Part shown: positions 17,038-25,088 of the stretch, in pieces
Layout of the letters: every line of letters begins with the position of its first letter
Position numbering within the stretch: the stretch's first letter is position 1
Origin: an uncultured Sulfitobacter sp.
GTDB taxonomy: Bacteria > Pseudomonadota > Alphaproteobacteria > Rhodobacterales > Rhodobacteraceae
Length of the DNA: 64,000 nt
Assembly: GCA_947492925.1 (NCBI GenBank)
Contig: CANLOQ010000001.1
Span: 1,364,001 to 1,428,000, forward strand
Direction of reading: 5' to 3'
Notes under the pieces: model-generated
The model's database searches: none
The model's input: the letters and a program-made list of their open reading frames with translations, nothing else
What the model was told of the DNA's origin: nothing
Translations under genes and position numbers: made by a program

Positions 17038-17543
17038 CCGAAAGGCGATCGGCGACACAGGTACAGGATGCGTTCTGGCACTGTGCCGAACATGTGCTGT
17101 TTCATCACACGAACCCGTGGGAACTGGACGAGGCACTTGTCGCTGCGGGGTTCGCAATGGGTCCGTGCGAGGCTCAGGATCTGGTGGGATTGGACAAGGT
17201 TTTGTCCCGCGCGCCGGACCGCCCCGGCCCGGTGCTGCGCCGCATGGTGGCCGAAGGGCGAATGGGCAAGGGCGGGGGCGTTGGGTTTTACCGCTATCCC
17301 GGCGGCGGCGGGGCGGTCATCGACCCGTTGATCGAGGATCTGATACTTGAAGAGGCATGGTTTGCGAAGCTTTCGCGGTCCGAGCTGCCAGACGCAGCGC
17401 TTGTCGACATGATGAGTGCGCCGGTACGGTCGTCATTGGCCGATTTGCAGCGGTCCGGTCAGACGCAGGCACAGGCGCTTGATCTGATCGGGGCCGCGCT
17501 GCACCTGCCCGCATCAAAGGCAAGGCGTTTGCTGCGTCTGTAG
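17034..17543 (+). CDS. 3-hydroxyacyl-CoA dehydrogenase C-terminal-like domain protein
   Basis: A 169-aa protein resembling only the C-terminal half of 3-hydroxyacyl-CoA dehydrogenases: WELDEALVAAGFAMGPCEAQDLVGLDKV, then GRMGKGGGVGFYRY, both typical of that domain. The NAD-binding Rossmann domain is absent, so on its own it cannot be a dehydrogenase. The ATGA overlap with boxR (17034-17037) indicates deliberate co-translation. It may partner with a separate N-domain protein encoded elsewhere or act as a binding subunit in downstream beta-oxidation of the dehydroadipyl-CoA product. Confidence 0.8.
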   Translation: MTERRSATQVQDAFWHCAEHVLFHHTNPWELDEALVAAGFAMGPCEAQDLVGLDKVLSRAPDRPGPVLRRMVAEGRMGKGGGVGFYRYPGGGGAVIDPLIEDLILEEAWFAKLSRSELPDAALVDMMSAPVRSSLADLQRSGQTQAQALDLIGAALHLPASKARRLLRL

Positions 17544-17586
17544 ACTGCCAATCGTTCACTACAGAGCTTCGGGATGTCCTACGCAA

Positions 17587-17613
17587 AAAGGGCCGCGACA
17601 AGCGCGGCCCTTT
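17587..17613 (-). terminator. Rho-independent terminator between convergent genes
   Basis: A perfect 11-bp stem, AAAGGGCCGCG with CGCGGCCCTTT, has a five-base loop. On the minus strand it is followed by a run of T, ending the transcript of the binding-protein gene at 17637. On the plus strand it may also stop the box operon, although the T-tract there is short. Confidence 0.88.
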
Positions 17614-17636
17614 GAATTGAAGCGCTGAACCGGTGA

Positions 17637-19301
17637 TCAGGTCCAGGCCATCCGTGCAGGATGGTATTCAAAGCCGATGTGGTGCTCTGCGCCAACCAGA
17701 CCTTCTTTGGTATGGTTGTACAGCGAACGCCAGTACGGCTGGATCGTAACGCCGTCTTCCTGCAGCATCGCCTGACCCTTGGCCATCAGCTCGCGACGTT
17801 TCTCAACATCGGCAACCGCCAGCGCGTCGGCCAACAGCGCGTCAAACTCAGCGCTGGAATAGCCGAATTCGTTCCACGCTTCACCGCTGCGATAGGCCAG
17901 CGCCCAGATCTGAACACCCAGAGGGCGCGCATTCCAGTTGGTGGAAGAGAACGGATACTTGGACCAGTCGTTCCAGAAGGTCGAACCGGGCAGGATCGTC
18001 CGCTTGACCTTGATGCCTGCGTCACGCAGCTGTGCTGCGACCGCATCGGTGGTGTCCTTGCGCCACGCATCGTCAATCGACATCAGCTCATGCTCGAAAT
18101 CGGCCATGCCGGCTTCTTCCATCAGGGCCTTTGCCGCTGCGGGATCAACCTTGCGTGGGGCGATTTCAGCGTATTCAGGGTGCATCGGACCAACGTGGTG
18201 GTTTTCCGCAACCAGACCTTTGCCCGCGTATCCCAGTTCAAGCAGAACCGCGTTATCGACGGCCATCGTGATCGCCTGACGCACGCGCTTGTCTGCATAG
18301 GGCTGCTTGCCATCAACTTCGGCCAGCTGGTTGGGCCGGATCACAATGGTTGCCGCTGTCGCGATGGAGTTTTCGACCCAGCCGTCCAGCGTGGACATGA
18401 TGTCGATGTATTCGCCTTCCATTGAATAGAACGCGTCAACTTCCTCGGCCTCGGCGGCGGCGATCCATGCGGAGGGGTCCGTGCCATAGTCGATGTATTC
18501 CAGACGGTCGATGTAGGGTCCGCCAAAGATTTCGGTGCCGTACCATGTGTGCTCGGTGTTTTTGACCAGCACACCCTTTACGCCCACTTCGAGAGATTCA
18601 GGCAGATAAGGACCCGTCCCCACAGGGTTCGCCAGCGGATCGGATGCATCAAAGCTGGAGTGGACGATGGCAGCAGGATAGTCAGCCATGCCGGGGATCA
18701 GCGTGATGTCGGACTGGGGCAGGTTCAACTTGACGGTGTGGCTGTCCACAACCTCAATCGCGCCTTCGATGGCCTTGCCTGTGGCTTCGTCCACCAATGT
18801 GCCGAAACGGCCCGCCATTGAGTTACCTTCAAGCGACTTGTCACACCAGCCGGTGATGTTGCGCGCCACGTCTTCGGCGGTAAAGTCGTCGCCGTTGTTC
18901 CACTTGACGCCCTTGCGGACGTTCAGGGTGTACTCGGTCGCGTCATCGTTGATTTCCCAGCTTTCCAGCAGGGCAGGGGTGAATGTACCGTCGTTTTCCC
19001 AGATCGCCAGATACTCAAGCCAGCCGCGCGAGAAGTTCGCGATTTGCGACCAGTCGTATGTGCGGGGATCTTTCAGCGCGCGAACTTCCATCTGCATGCG
19101 CACGGTGCCACCTTCGGAGTGGCCTGCGGCCTTTGCCGGTGCGGCCATGCCGATCATGGAATAGGCTGTCGCGGCGGTTGCGCCAAATGCGCTGGCCAGT
19201 GCCAGAAACTCGCGGCGGTTGACCGGGTCTTTCTTGGCCGCTTCCGCCGAATCCAGAATGGACTGTGGCAGGGGCTTACCGGTACGTGTCAAAAAACTCA
19301 T
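17637..19301 (-). CDS. ABC transporter substrate-binding protein, family 5 (oligopeptide/nickel type), Tat-type signal
   Basis: A 554-aa solute-binding protein of the SBP_bac_5 family. The N-terminus carries a twin-arginine signal ([13 protein letters not shown], about residues 28-40), ending near PAKAAG. Family features are [36 protein letters not shown] and NPVGTGPY. It is ended by a good terminator, and no permease or ATPase gene lies beside it, so it is an orphan binding protein in this window. The start is the ATG at 19301 behind GAGAGGAAG. The ligand is unknown: peptides and other polar solutes are possible. Confidence 0.92.
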   Translation of the reverse strand: MSFLTRTGKPLPQSILDSAEAAKKDPVNRREFLALASAFGATAATAYSMIGMAAPAKAAGHSEGGTVRMQMEVRALKDPRTYDWSQIANFSRGWLEYLAIWENDGTFTPALLESWEINDDATEYTLNVRKGVKWNNGDDFTAEDVARNITGWCDKSLEGNSMAGRFGTLVDEATGKAIEGAIEVVDSHTVKLNLPQSDITLIPGMADYPAAIVHSSFDASDPLANPVGTGPYLPESLEVGVKGVLVKNTEHTWYGTEIFGGPYIDRLEYIDYGTDPSAWIAAAEAEEVDAFYSMEGEYIDIMSTLDGWVENSIATAATIVIRPNQLAEVDGKQPYADKRVRQAITMAVDNAVLLELGYAGKGLVAENHHVGPMHPEYAEIAPRKVDPAAAKALMEEAGMADFEHELMSIDDAWRKDTTDAVAAQLRDAGIKVKRTILPGSTFWNDWSKYPFSSTNWNARPLGVQIWALAYRSGEAWNEFGYSSAEFDALLADALAVADVEKRRELMAKGQAMLQEDGVTIQPYWRSLYNHTKEGLVGAEHHIGFEYHPARMAWT

Positions 19302-19848
19302 TATTCTTCCTCTCTGTTGAAACGGCACCATCTGGTGCCGCCGGTAGGTGATCGCGGTTTATCCGCAATGTTCTTGTGCCTGTGATAAAAGGCATCCGTC
19401 ATAGTCAATCACAGTGACAGCTTAGGTCAAGCCTGTCTGATCCGCAGGATGGCGTACCATCGCACGAATTGTCGGGGTGGATGCGACCCGGCGCATGCCG
19501 CAGCGGCGGCACCATTGCAAACATTAACGTCACTATACCTTCCAGATGCACGGATTGCCACCCCAGCGCCGTTTCAGGGCGCATTAGTGTCGGTTCTGAC
19601 CAATCCACTCGCCTGCCAGTTGCCGCACCGCAGTCCGGTCGCGCGGCACGGCTTCTTGTACCGCATTCGTGAAAAAAATTTCCGTGCAGAAGAAATCCGG
19701 CGACGGCATGCAGACTGTGCCGGAAATTATCGGCTGATCCGGGCAGTCCGGCAAAAAGACGATTCCTTTCTGATGGCTTTTTTCGGGGCGCGCGATGTGC
19801 AATTGTCCGGTTTGTAACCAATTTGCCATCAGCACGAGGCCCGGTTCC
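19302..19848. other. Intergenic region of about 550 bases, no gene recognised
   Basis: An open frame on the plus strand (19449-19817) and others on the minus strand show no ribosome site, no domain and no family resemblance, so I do not call them. The right end contains GGTT-TGT-AACC (19809-19819), 30 bases before the marR start, which could be a MarR operator. The region presumably holds the promoters of the two flanking divergent genes. Confidence 0.5.
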
Positions 19849-20298
19849 ATGCCGACCGACACCTTCAGACTTGAGACCTTTCTGCCCTATCTGCTCAATC
19901 AGGCAGCCGAGGTGTCCTCTTTGTCGTTTCAACAGGTCTATAAGGAAAAATACGGCATGCTGCGCACCGAATGGCGGGTGTTGTTTCATCTTGGTCTCTA
20001 CGGACAGATGACAGCAAGCGAGATCGGGGTGCGGGCACGCCTGCACAAGACCAAGATCAGCCGTGCGGTGCACCGGCTGACGGCACGCCGCTTTGTCACG
20101 CGGGTGACTGACAGCCACGACCGTCGCGTGGCGCATCTGACGCTGACGTCACAGGGGCGGGCGGCCTACGATGATTTGCATGGCATCGCCCGCCAGTACG
20201 AACAAAAGCTGCTGGCGCAACTTGACGCGGACGAGGCAGAAGCCCTGCGCCGCGCGTTGACAAAGCTGACCCAATCACCGGTCTCCGGGTTTACTTGA
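19849..20298 (+). CDS. MarR-family transcriptional regulator
   Basis: A 149-aa winged-helix regulator. The segment EWRVLFHLGLYGQMTASEIGVRARLHKTKISRAVHRL forms the helix-turn-helix, followed by the wing RRFVTRVTDSHDRRVAHLTLTSQGR, with the DxRR of the family. It starts at the ATG at 19849, since the upstream extension of the frame has no MarR sequence. The next gene encodes an EamA transporter only 27 bases downstream and is probably co-transcribed. The effector cannot be told. Confidence 0.92.
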   Translation: MPTDTFRLETFLPYLLNQAAEVSSLSFQQVYKEKYGMLRTEWRVLFHLGLYGQMTASEIGVRARLHKTKISRAVHRLTARRFVTRVTDSHDRRVAHLTLTSQGRAAYDDLHGIARQYEQKLLAQLDADEAEALRRALTKLTQSPVSGFT

Positions 20299-20324
20299 GC
20301 GGGTTTTCCGGTCACGGCTGGGGC

Positions 20325-21218
20325 ATGAGCGATCAGGCCAAAGGATTGTTGATCACGTTTTTCGGGGTGCTTTTTGTCGTCCCGGATTCGCTGTTTGTGC
20401 GACTGATCGAGGCGGACGCGCTGACGATCGCATTCTGGCGGTTGTTGCTGGCGGGCGGTCTTTCGGCGGTTTGGATATTGGTGACCCGGGGCACCGCGCC
20501 CTTTCGGGCGGTGTTTCGCACGGGGCGGTACGGGCTGATCTTCATGGCGGGGGTGGGCAGCAGCGGCGTGATGTTCGTGGTGGCGGTGAGCCTGACATCG
20601 GTGGCCAATGTGGTCTTTATCATCGCGTCCCTGCCGGTCTTTGCCGCCATTTTCAGCCGCATCTTTCTGTCTGAACCTTTTGGTCTGCGCACCTTGCTGA
20701 CGATTGCGGCGGTTTTGCCGGGCCTTGCGATCATCGCCTACGGGTCGGGCGAGACGGAGAACGCGAGCCTTGCCGGTGACCTGCTGGCGCTGAGTGTTTC
20801 GGCCTTTTTCGCCGCCGCGCTGACCGCCGCGCGGCACGCGCGGGACACGTCGATGGTGCCGGGTGTCGCGATGGGATACACGATTGCGGCGCTTGTGATC
20901 CTGCCTTTTGCGGAGCCGTTGCAGGTGCCCGTGGCACAGGCCCCGCTGGTGCTGGGCCACGCGGCGGTGATCCTGACGTCGTCGGTGCTGATTGCCATCG
21001 GGCCGCGGTTCATCACTTCGGCCGAGGTGGGCTTGCTGGTTTTGCTCGAGTCGGTCTTGGCGCCGCTTCTGGCCTGGGCCGTGATCGGTGAGAACCCCGG
21101 CCTTTATGCGCTGATCGGCGGCAGTATCGTGATTGGGGCGCTGGCTGTGTCGAATGTGGTGCTGTTGGTGCGGCAAAGGCGGGCGGACAGAATGTCCACC
21201 TTACACGATCAACGCTGA
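20325..21218 (+). CDS. EamA/DMT-family transporter
   Basis: A 297-aa integral membrane protein with ten predicted helices in two EamA repeats. It starts MSDQAKGLLITFFGVLFVVPDSLFVRLIEAD, with TIAFWRLLLAGG in the first repeat and SAEVGLLVLLESVLAPLLAW in the second. It probably exports metabolites or amino acids. I use the ATG at 20325 rather than the TTG at 20295. The last 13 codons (RRADRMSTLHDQR) are encoded by a CCTTACG-type palindromic element, so that tail is likely a recent, non-structural extension. Confidence 0.9.
   Translation: MSDQAKGLLITFFGVLFVVPDSLFVRLIEADALTIAFWRLLLAGGLSAVWILVTRGTAPFRAVFRTGRYGLIFMAGVGSSGVMFVVAVSLTSVANVVFIIASLPVFAAIFSRIFLSEPFGLRTLLTIAAVLPGLAIIAYGSGETENASLAGDLLALSVSAFFAAALTAARHARDTSMVPGVAMGYTIAALVILPFAEPLQVPVAQAPLVLGHAAVILTSSVLIAIGPRFITSAEVGLLVLLESVLAPLLAWAVIGENPGLYALIGGSIVIGALAVSNVVLLVRQRRADRMSTLHDQR
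21179..21206. repeat. CCTTACG-type palindromic element overlapping the EamA stop region
   Basis: GGCGGGCGGACAGAATGTCC followed by ACCTTACACG has the same plan as the elements after boxC and boxB: GC-rich arm, short loop, arm, CCTTAC tail. Here it has entered the coding frame of the upstream gene. Confidence 0.65.
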
Positions 21219-21240
21219 TCCAGAGCCCTCGGCAGGCGGG

Positions 21241-22050
21241 TCAGAAATCAGCCGTCACTCCGGGCAGGTTCAACGCCTTGACCAGATCACGCAGTTCCTG
21301 CCGCGCCGCGACATTCGAGATATTCAGCTGTTTGACGCCTATGTCCTTGAGATCAAGCAGGGTCAGACCGCGCGGAAACAGCTCGCGAAAGATCACCCGT
21401 TCATTGAAGCCCGGTGCGATGCGAAACCCGATGCGCTTGCTCAGCTTCTCAATGGCGCGTTCCATCTTTTCCTTGTTGACCATACGCTGTGCGCCCAATC
21501 GGTTGCGGACCACGATCCAGTCAATGGGCGCAAGCCCCGCCTGCGCGCGCAACTGGCGTGCTGTCCACACCATCTCGGAATAGACCGACGGGCCGGTAAT
21601 CTTGTCTCCGCTGGGATCGGTGTGGGCAAGCAGGTCAAAATCAATGAAACTGTCGTTCAGCGGCGTGATTAGCGTATCAGCCAGTGAATGGGCCACCTGG
21701 CTAAGCCGGGTGTGCGATCCGGGGCAGTCGATGAGGATAAAGTCGTTGTCCGGCTCCATCGATGCGACCGCAGCGCTGAGCCGGTGATCATAGACGTTTT
21801 CGCCGGGTTTCAGGGTGCTTGCCTCGATCTCGGGCAATTCGCACAGGCTGGGGCTTGCCAGGTCAAGCTTGGCGTTCTGCAAGAACGCCTTACGGTTGTC
21901 GATATAGCGGCCAAAAGTCCGTTGGCGCAGGTCCAGATCAAGCCCGCTGATCCGGTGCCCCATCCGTGCCAGCGCCGTGGCCAGATGCATGGACACGGTG
22001 GATTTGCCCGCGCCGCCCTTTTCGTTTCCGACGACGATGATATGCGCCAT
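21241..22050 (-). CDS. mipZ: Division-plane positioning ATPase MipZ
   Basis: A 269-aa ParA/MinD-type ATPase that forms a gradient from the poles and keeps FtsZ rings at midcell in alphaproteobacteria. The deviant Walker A motif NEKGGAGKSTVSM (about residues 8-20) has the signature Lys, and DLDLRQRTFGRYIDNR and FILIDCPGSHTRLS follow. These, and TPLNDSFIDFDLL, are typical of MipZ rather than ParA. It starts at the ATG at 22050 behind AGAGGGAC. It has no parAB neighbour here. Confidence 0.95.
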   Translation of the reverse strand: MAHIIVVGNEKGGAGKSTVSMHLATALARMGHRISGLDLDLRQRTFGRYIDNRKAFLQNAKLDLASPSLCELPEIEASTLKPGENVYDHRLSAAVASMEPDNDFILIDCPGSHTRLSQVAHSLADTLITPLNDSFIDFDLLAHTDPSGDKITGPSVYSEMVWTARQLRAQAGLAPIDWIVVRNRLGAQRMVNKEKMERAIEKLSKRIGFRIAPGFNERVIFRELFPRGLTLLDLKDIGVKQLNISNVAARQELRDLVKALNLPGVTADF

Positions 22051-22271
22051 GTGCCCGTCCCTCTGCCCGCCCGCGATTGCGCGGGATATTGTTCCGTACA
22101 CTATATGTGGGGGTTGGCGCTTTGGGAAGGGTGCTTTCGCCTGCGAAAGGGCAGCGGTGTGGCCTACAAAAGACTCGCGTGATCCGCAAACCTGTCTTAG
22201 CCTGACCCTATTGTTTGATCGATTTAGGTTGGTTTTTCATGTGTGACTTGCGAATTTCCCGGCATCTAGCG

Positions 22272-23336
22272 ATGCGTTTTTTCAGTTTCATCCTTTGTAC
22301 CCTGATCCTGACGATGGCATCGGGCGCACAGGCGCAGATGCAGCGGGTCCTTGGCGTGGATGGGCAGGGGTTCAAACAACCGGTGCCCGCCTTTGCGGTG
22401 ATGGTGCCGCAGGGCTGGCAGCCGCGCGGCGGTGTTTTCTGGAATGTGCAGGACCGGTGCAACCCCTATGGCTACCTGTTCAACTGGGCGGCCATGTCCC
22501 CGGATGAGCGGTATGGCGTTGCCGTGCTGCCCGCGATGCGCTGGATCACCACCGACCATGCGCAGGGTCAGCCCTGTCCGGTCTTGCGCGTCAATTCCGC
22601 CCGGGACGCGCTGGCGCAAATGATCGGTCAGATGCAGCCCGATGCGCAGATGATAGATTACCGCCCGCGCCCCGACTTTCTGCACGAAATGGGCTTGCAG
22701 CCCTCTCAAACCGATCTGGGCGGTGGCGCATGGGCAAAGATACATGTGGACGCGGGAGAGGCGCTTTTTGGATTTAACAACGATCAGGGTCAGCCGATGC
22801 GCATGACCGTGGGGCTGGCGATTGTGGTCAACGAAACCTTCATGCCGGGCGGTGGCGTGACGGCGGATTTCCGTTTCCTGCAGGGTCAGAGCCTGCCTGC
22901 GTGGCTGGCCTTTGCACCGGATGGCGAACTGAACATGCAGATTGCCGAACAGATGCGCAAATCGGTGCAGATCAACCCTGAATGGCAAAACCGGATCACG
23001 CAACACCAGTCAAAGATCAACAAGGACAACGCCCGTACGCAGACAAACATTGCCAACATCAACCGGGAAACCAGCGAATATGTCTCAAAGCTCAGCCGGG
23101 AGGGGCATGAGAACAGGATGCGGGCGCTGGACAGGAGCGGTGAGGCCTTTTCAAACGTGATCAGTGACCGAGAGCTTTGGCGCGACAGCGACGGCAGCAA
23201 GCTGAACGCGCCAATGGGTGGGGACAATATGTGGCGGCTGGACAACGGCAACTATGTCTCGACCAACGATCCGAATTTCAACCCGCTGTCCCAGACCGGC
23301 CAGTTCGGCACACAACTCGAGAGGTGGAATGACTAG
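22272..23336 (+). CDS. Exported protein of unknown function
   Basis: A 354-aa protein with a signal peptide (MRFFSF...GAQAQ, cleavage near residue 21). I recognise no domain. The first two thirds look globular and rich in Trp and Gly. Residues about 225-300 are a polar, probably helical stretch (NRITQHQSKINKDNARTQTN, then EGHENRMRALDRSGEAF). The C-terminus has a small GGDNMWRLDNGNYVSTNDPNFNPL segment. The next gene, an exported repeat/rhodanese protein, starts at its stop, so the two are likely a functional pair in the periplasm. The start could also be an upstream ATG at 22239. Confidence 0.8.
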   Translation: MRFFSFILCTLILTMASGAQAQMQRVLGVDGQGFKQPVPAFAVMVPQGWQPRGGVFWNVQDRCNPYGYLFNWAAMSPDERYGVAVLPAMRWITTDHAQGQPCPVLRVNSARDALAQMIGQMQPDAQMIDYRPRPDFLHEMGLQPSQTDLGGGAWAKIHVDAGEALFGFNNDQGQPMRMTVGLAIVVNETFMPGGGVTADFRFLQGQSLPAWLAFAPDGELNMQIAEQMRKSVQINPEWQNRITQHQSKINKDNARTQTNIANINRETSEYVSKLSREGHENRMRALDRSGEAFSNVISDRELWRDSDGSKLNAPMGGDNMWRLDNGNYVSTNDPNFNPLSQTGQFGTQLERWND

Positions 23337-24165
23337 GATGAACAGGGACAGATTGCTTGGGGCTGTGGCTGCCTGCGCCGCGCTGGTGTTCGGCGGTGCG
23401 GCCATAGCGCAGAATTCCTTTGGTCAGCAGCCATCGCAAGGTGGCTTCGGCCAGCAGCAGGGTGGTTTCGGCCAACAGCAGCAGGGCGGGTTCGGCCAAC
23501 AGCAGCAAGGTGGCTTTGGCCAGCAACAGCAGGGCGGGTTCGGCCAACAGCAGCAGGGCGGCTTCGGCCAGCAACAGCAGGGCGGGTTCGGCCAGCAACA
23601 GCAGGGTGGCTTCGGACAACAGCAGCAAGGTGGCTTCGGCCAGCAACAGCAGGGTGGTTTCGCGCAGCAACAAGGCGGCCCAAACGCCCAGATGCTGGAC
23701 CAATTGGCCCAATACGAACGGCAAGACTTTGGCGTGCCTGCAACACCACAACTGCACAACGGCGCGATGCACGGCCCAACGCCCGCATCCCTGCCCGGCG
23801 GTCAGGTGATCACGACCAAGGGCCTGATCGAACTGATCCAGTCCCAGCAAACACCCTATGTCCTGTTTGATGTGCTGGGCGGTCCGATGATGCTGCCGGG
23901 AGCTACCCCAGCGGTCGAGGCCGCGCAGCCCGGACAGTTCGGTGATAGGGTGTCCCAGCAGATGCAGCAGGCGCTTCAGCAGGGCTTGCAGGGCAACACA
24001 CAGATTCCGCTGATCTTTTATTGCCAGTCGGTGCAATGCTGGATGTCGTATAACGCGGCGCTGCGGGCCGTTAATCTGGGGTATCGCAATGTGCTTTGGT
24101 ATCGCGGCGGGATTGAGGCATGGCAGCAGGCAGGCGGCCCGATGGTGCCGAACCCCGGGCGTTGA
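23329..24165 (+). CDS. Exported protein with FGQQQQGG tandem repeats and rhodanese-like CxxxxCW domain
   Basis: A 278-aa protein (275 aa from the alternative ATG at 23338). A signal peptide ends near AAIAQ. Residues about 36-115 are eight perfect FGQQQQGG octapeptides flanked by shorter variants. A hinge follows, then a rhodanese-like domain (about 160-275) with FYCQSVQCWMSYNAALRAV and VLWYRGGIEAWQQAGGP. The active loop starts with Cys but runs C-X4-C-W, as in the CXXCW group near PQQ-dependent oxidation systems, not the usual CxxxxR. The ATG at 23329 overlaps the upstream gene by eight bases. The Gln/Gly repeat may self-assemble or be a flexible spacer. Confidence 0.85.
   Translation: MTRMNRDRLLGAVAACAALVFGGAAIAQNSFGQQPSQGGFGQQQGGFGQQQQGGFGQQQQGGFGQQQQGGFGQQQQGGFGQQQQGGFGQQQQGGFGQQQQGGFGQQQQGGFAQQQGGPNAQMLDQLAQYERQDFGVPATPQLHNGAMHGPTPASLPGGQVITTKGLIELIQSQQTPYVLFDVLGGPMMLPGATPAVEAAQPGQFGDRVSQQMQQALQQGLQGNTQIPLIFYCQSVQCWMSYNAALRAVNLGYRNVLWYRGGIEAWQQAGGPMVPNPGR
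23443..23676 (+). repeat. 24-bp in-frame tandem repeat (octapeptide GFGQQQQG)
   Basis: Eight consecutive 24-bp units (23464-23655) each encode GFGQQQQG, preceded by one and followed by another 21-bp unit. Third-codon positions vary (CAA/CAG, GGC/GGG/GGT), which shows an older array under protein-level selection, yet it remains prone to slippage. Confidence 0.95.
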
Positions 24166-24193
24166 CTTTGGCCAATCCGGTGCGGCCACGAAA

Positions 24194-24221
24194 AAAGGCG
24201 CAGCCCGCAAGCTGCGCCTTT
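24194..24221. terminator. Bidirectional terminator between rhodanese-like gene and rpmE
   Basis: A perfect 11-bp stem, AAAGGCGCAGC with GCTGCGCCTTT, has a six-base loop. There are six A on the left and TTTCTGTTTT on the right, so it can end both convergent transcripts. Confidence 0.9.
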
Positions 24222-24245
24222 CTGTTTTCACCCGGAATGTGCTGA

Positions 24246-24467
24246 TTACAGCGACAGGCCCGCGTACTTGTTCTTGAACTTGGACACGCGGCCACCGGTG
24301 TCCATCAGACGGCTTGTGCCGCCGGTCCACGCAGGGTGCGCGGAGGGGTCGATGTCAAGCGACAGCTGGTCGCCTTCCTTGCCCCATGTTGATTTCATCT
24401 GAACGATTGTACCGTCGGTCATCTTGACGTTGATGATGTGGTACTCGGGATGTGTATCGGCTTTCAT
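24246..24467 (-). CDS. rpmE: 50S ribosomal protein L31
   Basis: A 73-aa ribosomal protein L31 without the zinc-binding cysteines (C-minus form): [20 protein letters not shown], then [26 protein letters not shown]. The HPAWTG motif and length are diagnostic. It follows rplS on the same strand after 11 bases and is ended by the hairpin at 24194-24221. Absence of the CxxC pairs indicates no zinc storage role. Confidence 0.97.
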   Translation of the reverse strand: MKADTHPEYHIINVKMTDGTIVQMKSTWGKEGDQLSLDIDPSAHPAWTGGTSRLMDTGGRVSKFKNKYAGLSL

Positions 24468-24478
24468 CGGACCTACCT

Positions 24479-24853
24479 TTACGCTTTTTTCGGCTTGTAG
24501 TTGCTGTTCTCGGTGATACGCGCGGATTTACCACGGCGCGAGCGCAGATAGTACAGCTTGGCACGACGCACGCGGCCACGGCGGACCACGGTGATGCTGT
24601 CGATGTTGGTGGAGTGCAGCGGGAATACGCGCTCGACACCCTCGCCAAAGCTGATTTTACGCACGGTGAACGAACCGGCAATGCCGTGGCCGTTGTTGCG
24701 CGCGATGCAAACGCCTTCGTAGTTCTGGACACGAGTACGCGTGCCCTCGGTCACTTTAAAGCCGACACGGACGGTATCGCCCGCACGGAAATCTGGGATC
24801 TCTTTGCCCAGTTCGGCGATTTGTTCCGCCTCGATTTGTGCGATCAGGTTCAT
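24479..24853 (-). CDS. rplS: 50S ribosomal protein L19
   Basis: A 124-aa ribosomal protein L19, at the interface of the two subunits. Family blocks: [30 protein letters not shown] in the first half, then [37 protein letters not shown]. It starts at 24853 behind GGAGAAG. In many bacteria rplS directly follows trmD; here they are about 4 kb apart, with a nitrilase, LuxR and PPK2 region between them. The leader (24854-25088) has no gene. Confidence 0.98.
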   Translation of the reverse strand: MNLIAQIEAEQIAELGKEIPDFRAGDTVRVGFKVTEGTRTRVQNYEGVCIARNNGHGIAGSFTVRKISFGEGVERVFPLHSTNIDSITVVRRGRVRRAKLYYLRSRRGKSARITENSNYKPKKA

Positions 24854-25046
24854 CTGACGCTTCTCCTTTGATGCTCGTGGTATGCCACGAAGTTTTCTAC
24901 GCGATCAGAGCTTCGGTCTGGTGTCGGGTCCAGCGCACTGGCCCACCGGAGGGTGCATCGTCATTCCTTGTCCCTTTACGCAAAACGCAAAGCACCGGAG
25001 CCGCGGTAAAGCGATTCCGGATAGGCGGGGTATAGGCATGTTGCGC

Positions 25047-25074
25047 GGGGCGATCAAGGGGGATGATCGCGCCC
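25047..25074. other. Imperfect hairpin downstream of PNPOx-like gene
   Basis: GGGGCGATCA and TGATCGCGCCC pair around AGGGGGA with one bulge. It sits just after the stop of the gene at 25089 (minus strand) but lacks a T-run, so it may be a weak terminator or simply an intergenic palindrome. The remainder of 24854-25088 shows nothing else I can name. Confidence 0.35.
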
Positions 25075-25088
25075 ACGCAGTTGCGCTG

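Noticed and set aside
17637-19301. Binding protein as part of a full ABC importer
   Set aside because: No permease or ATPase genes are adjacent on either side, and a strong terminator follows the gene.
19449-19817. 122-codon plus-strand frame in the gap before marR
   Set aside because: No ribosome site, no recognisable domain, composition like non-coding DNA; not called as a gene.
23464-23655. CRISPR-like periodic repeat
   Set aside because: Units are contiguous 24-bp in-frame repeats without spacers, encoding an octapeptide; it is a coding tandem repeat.
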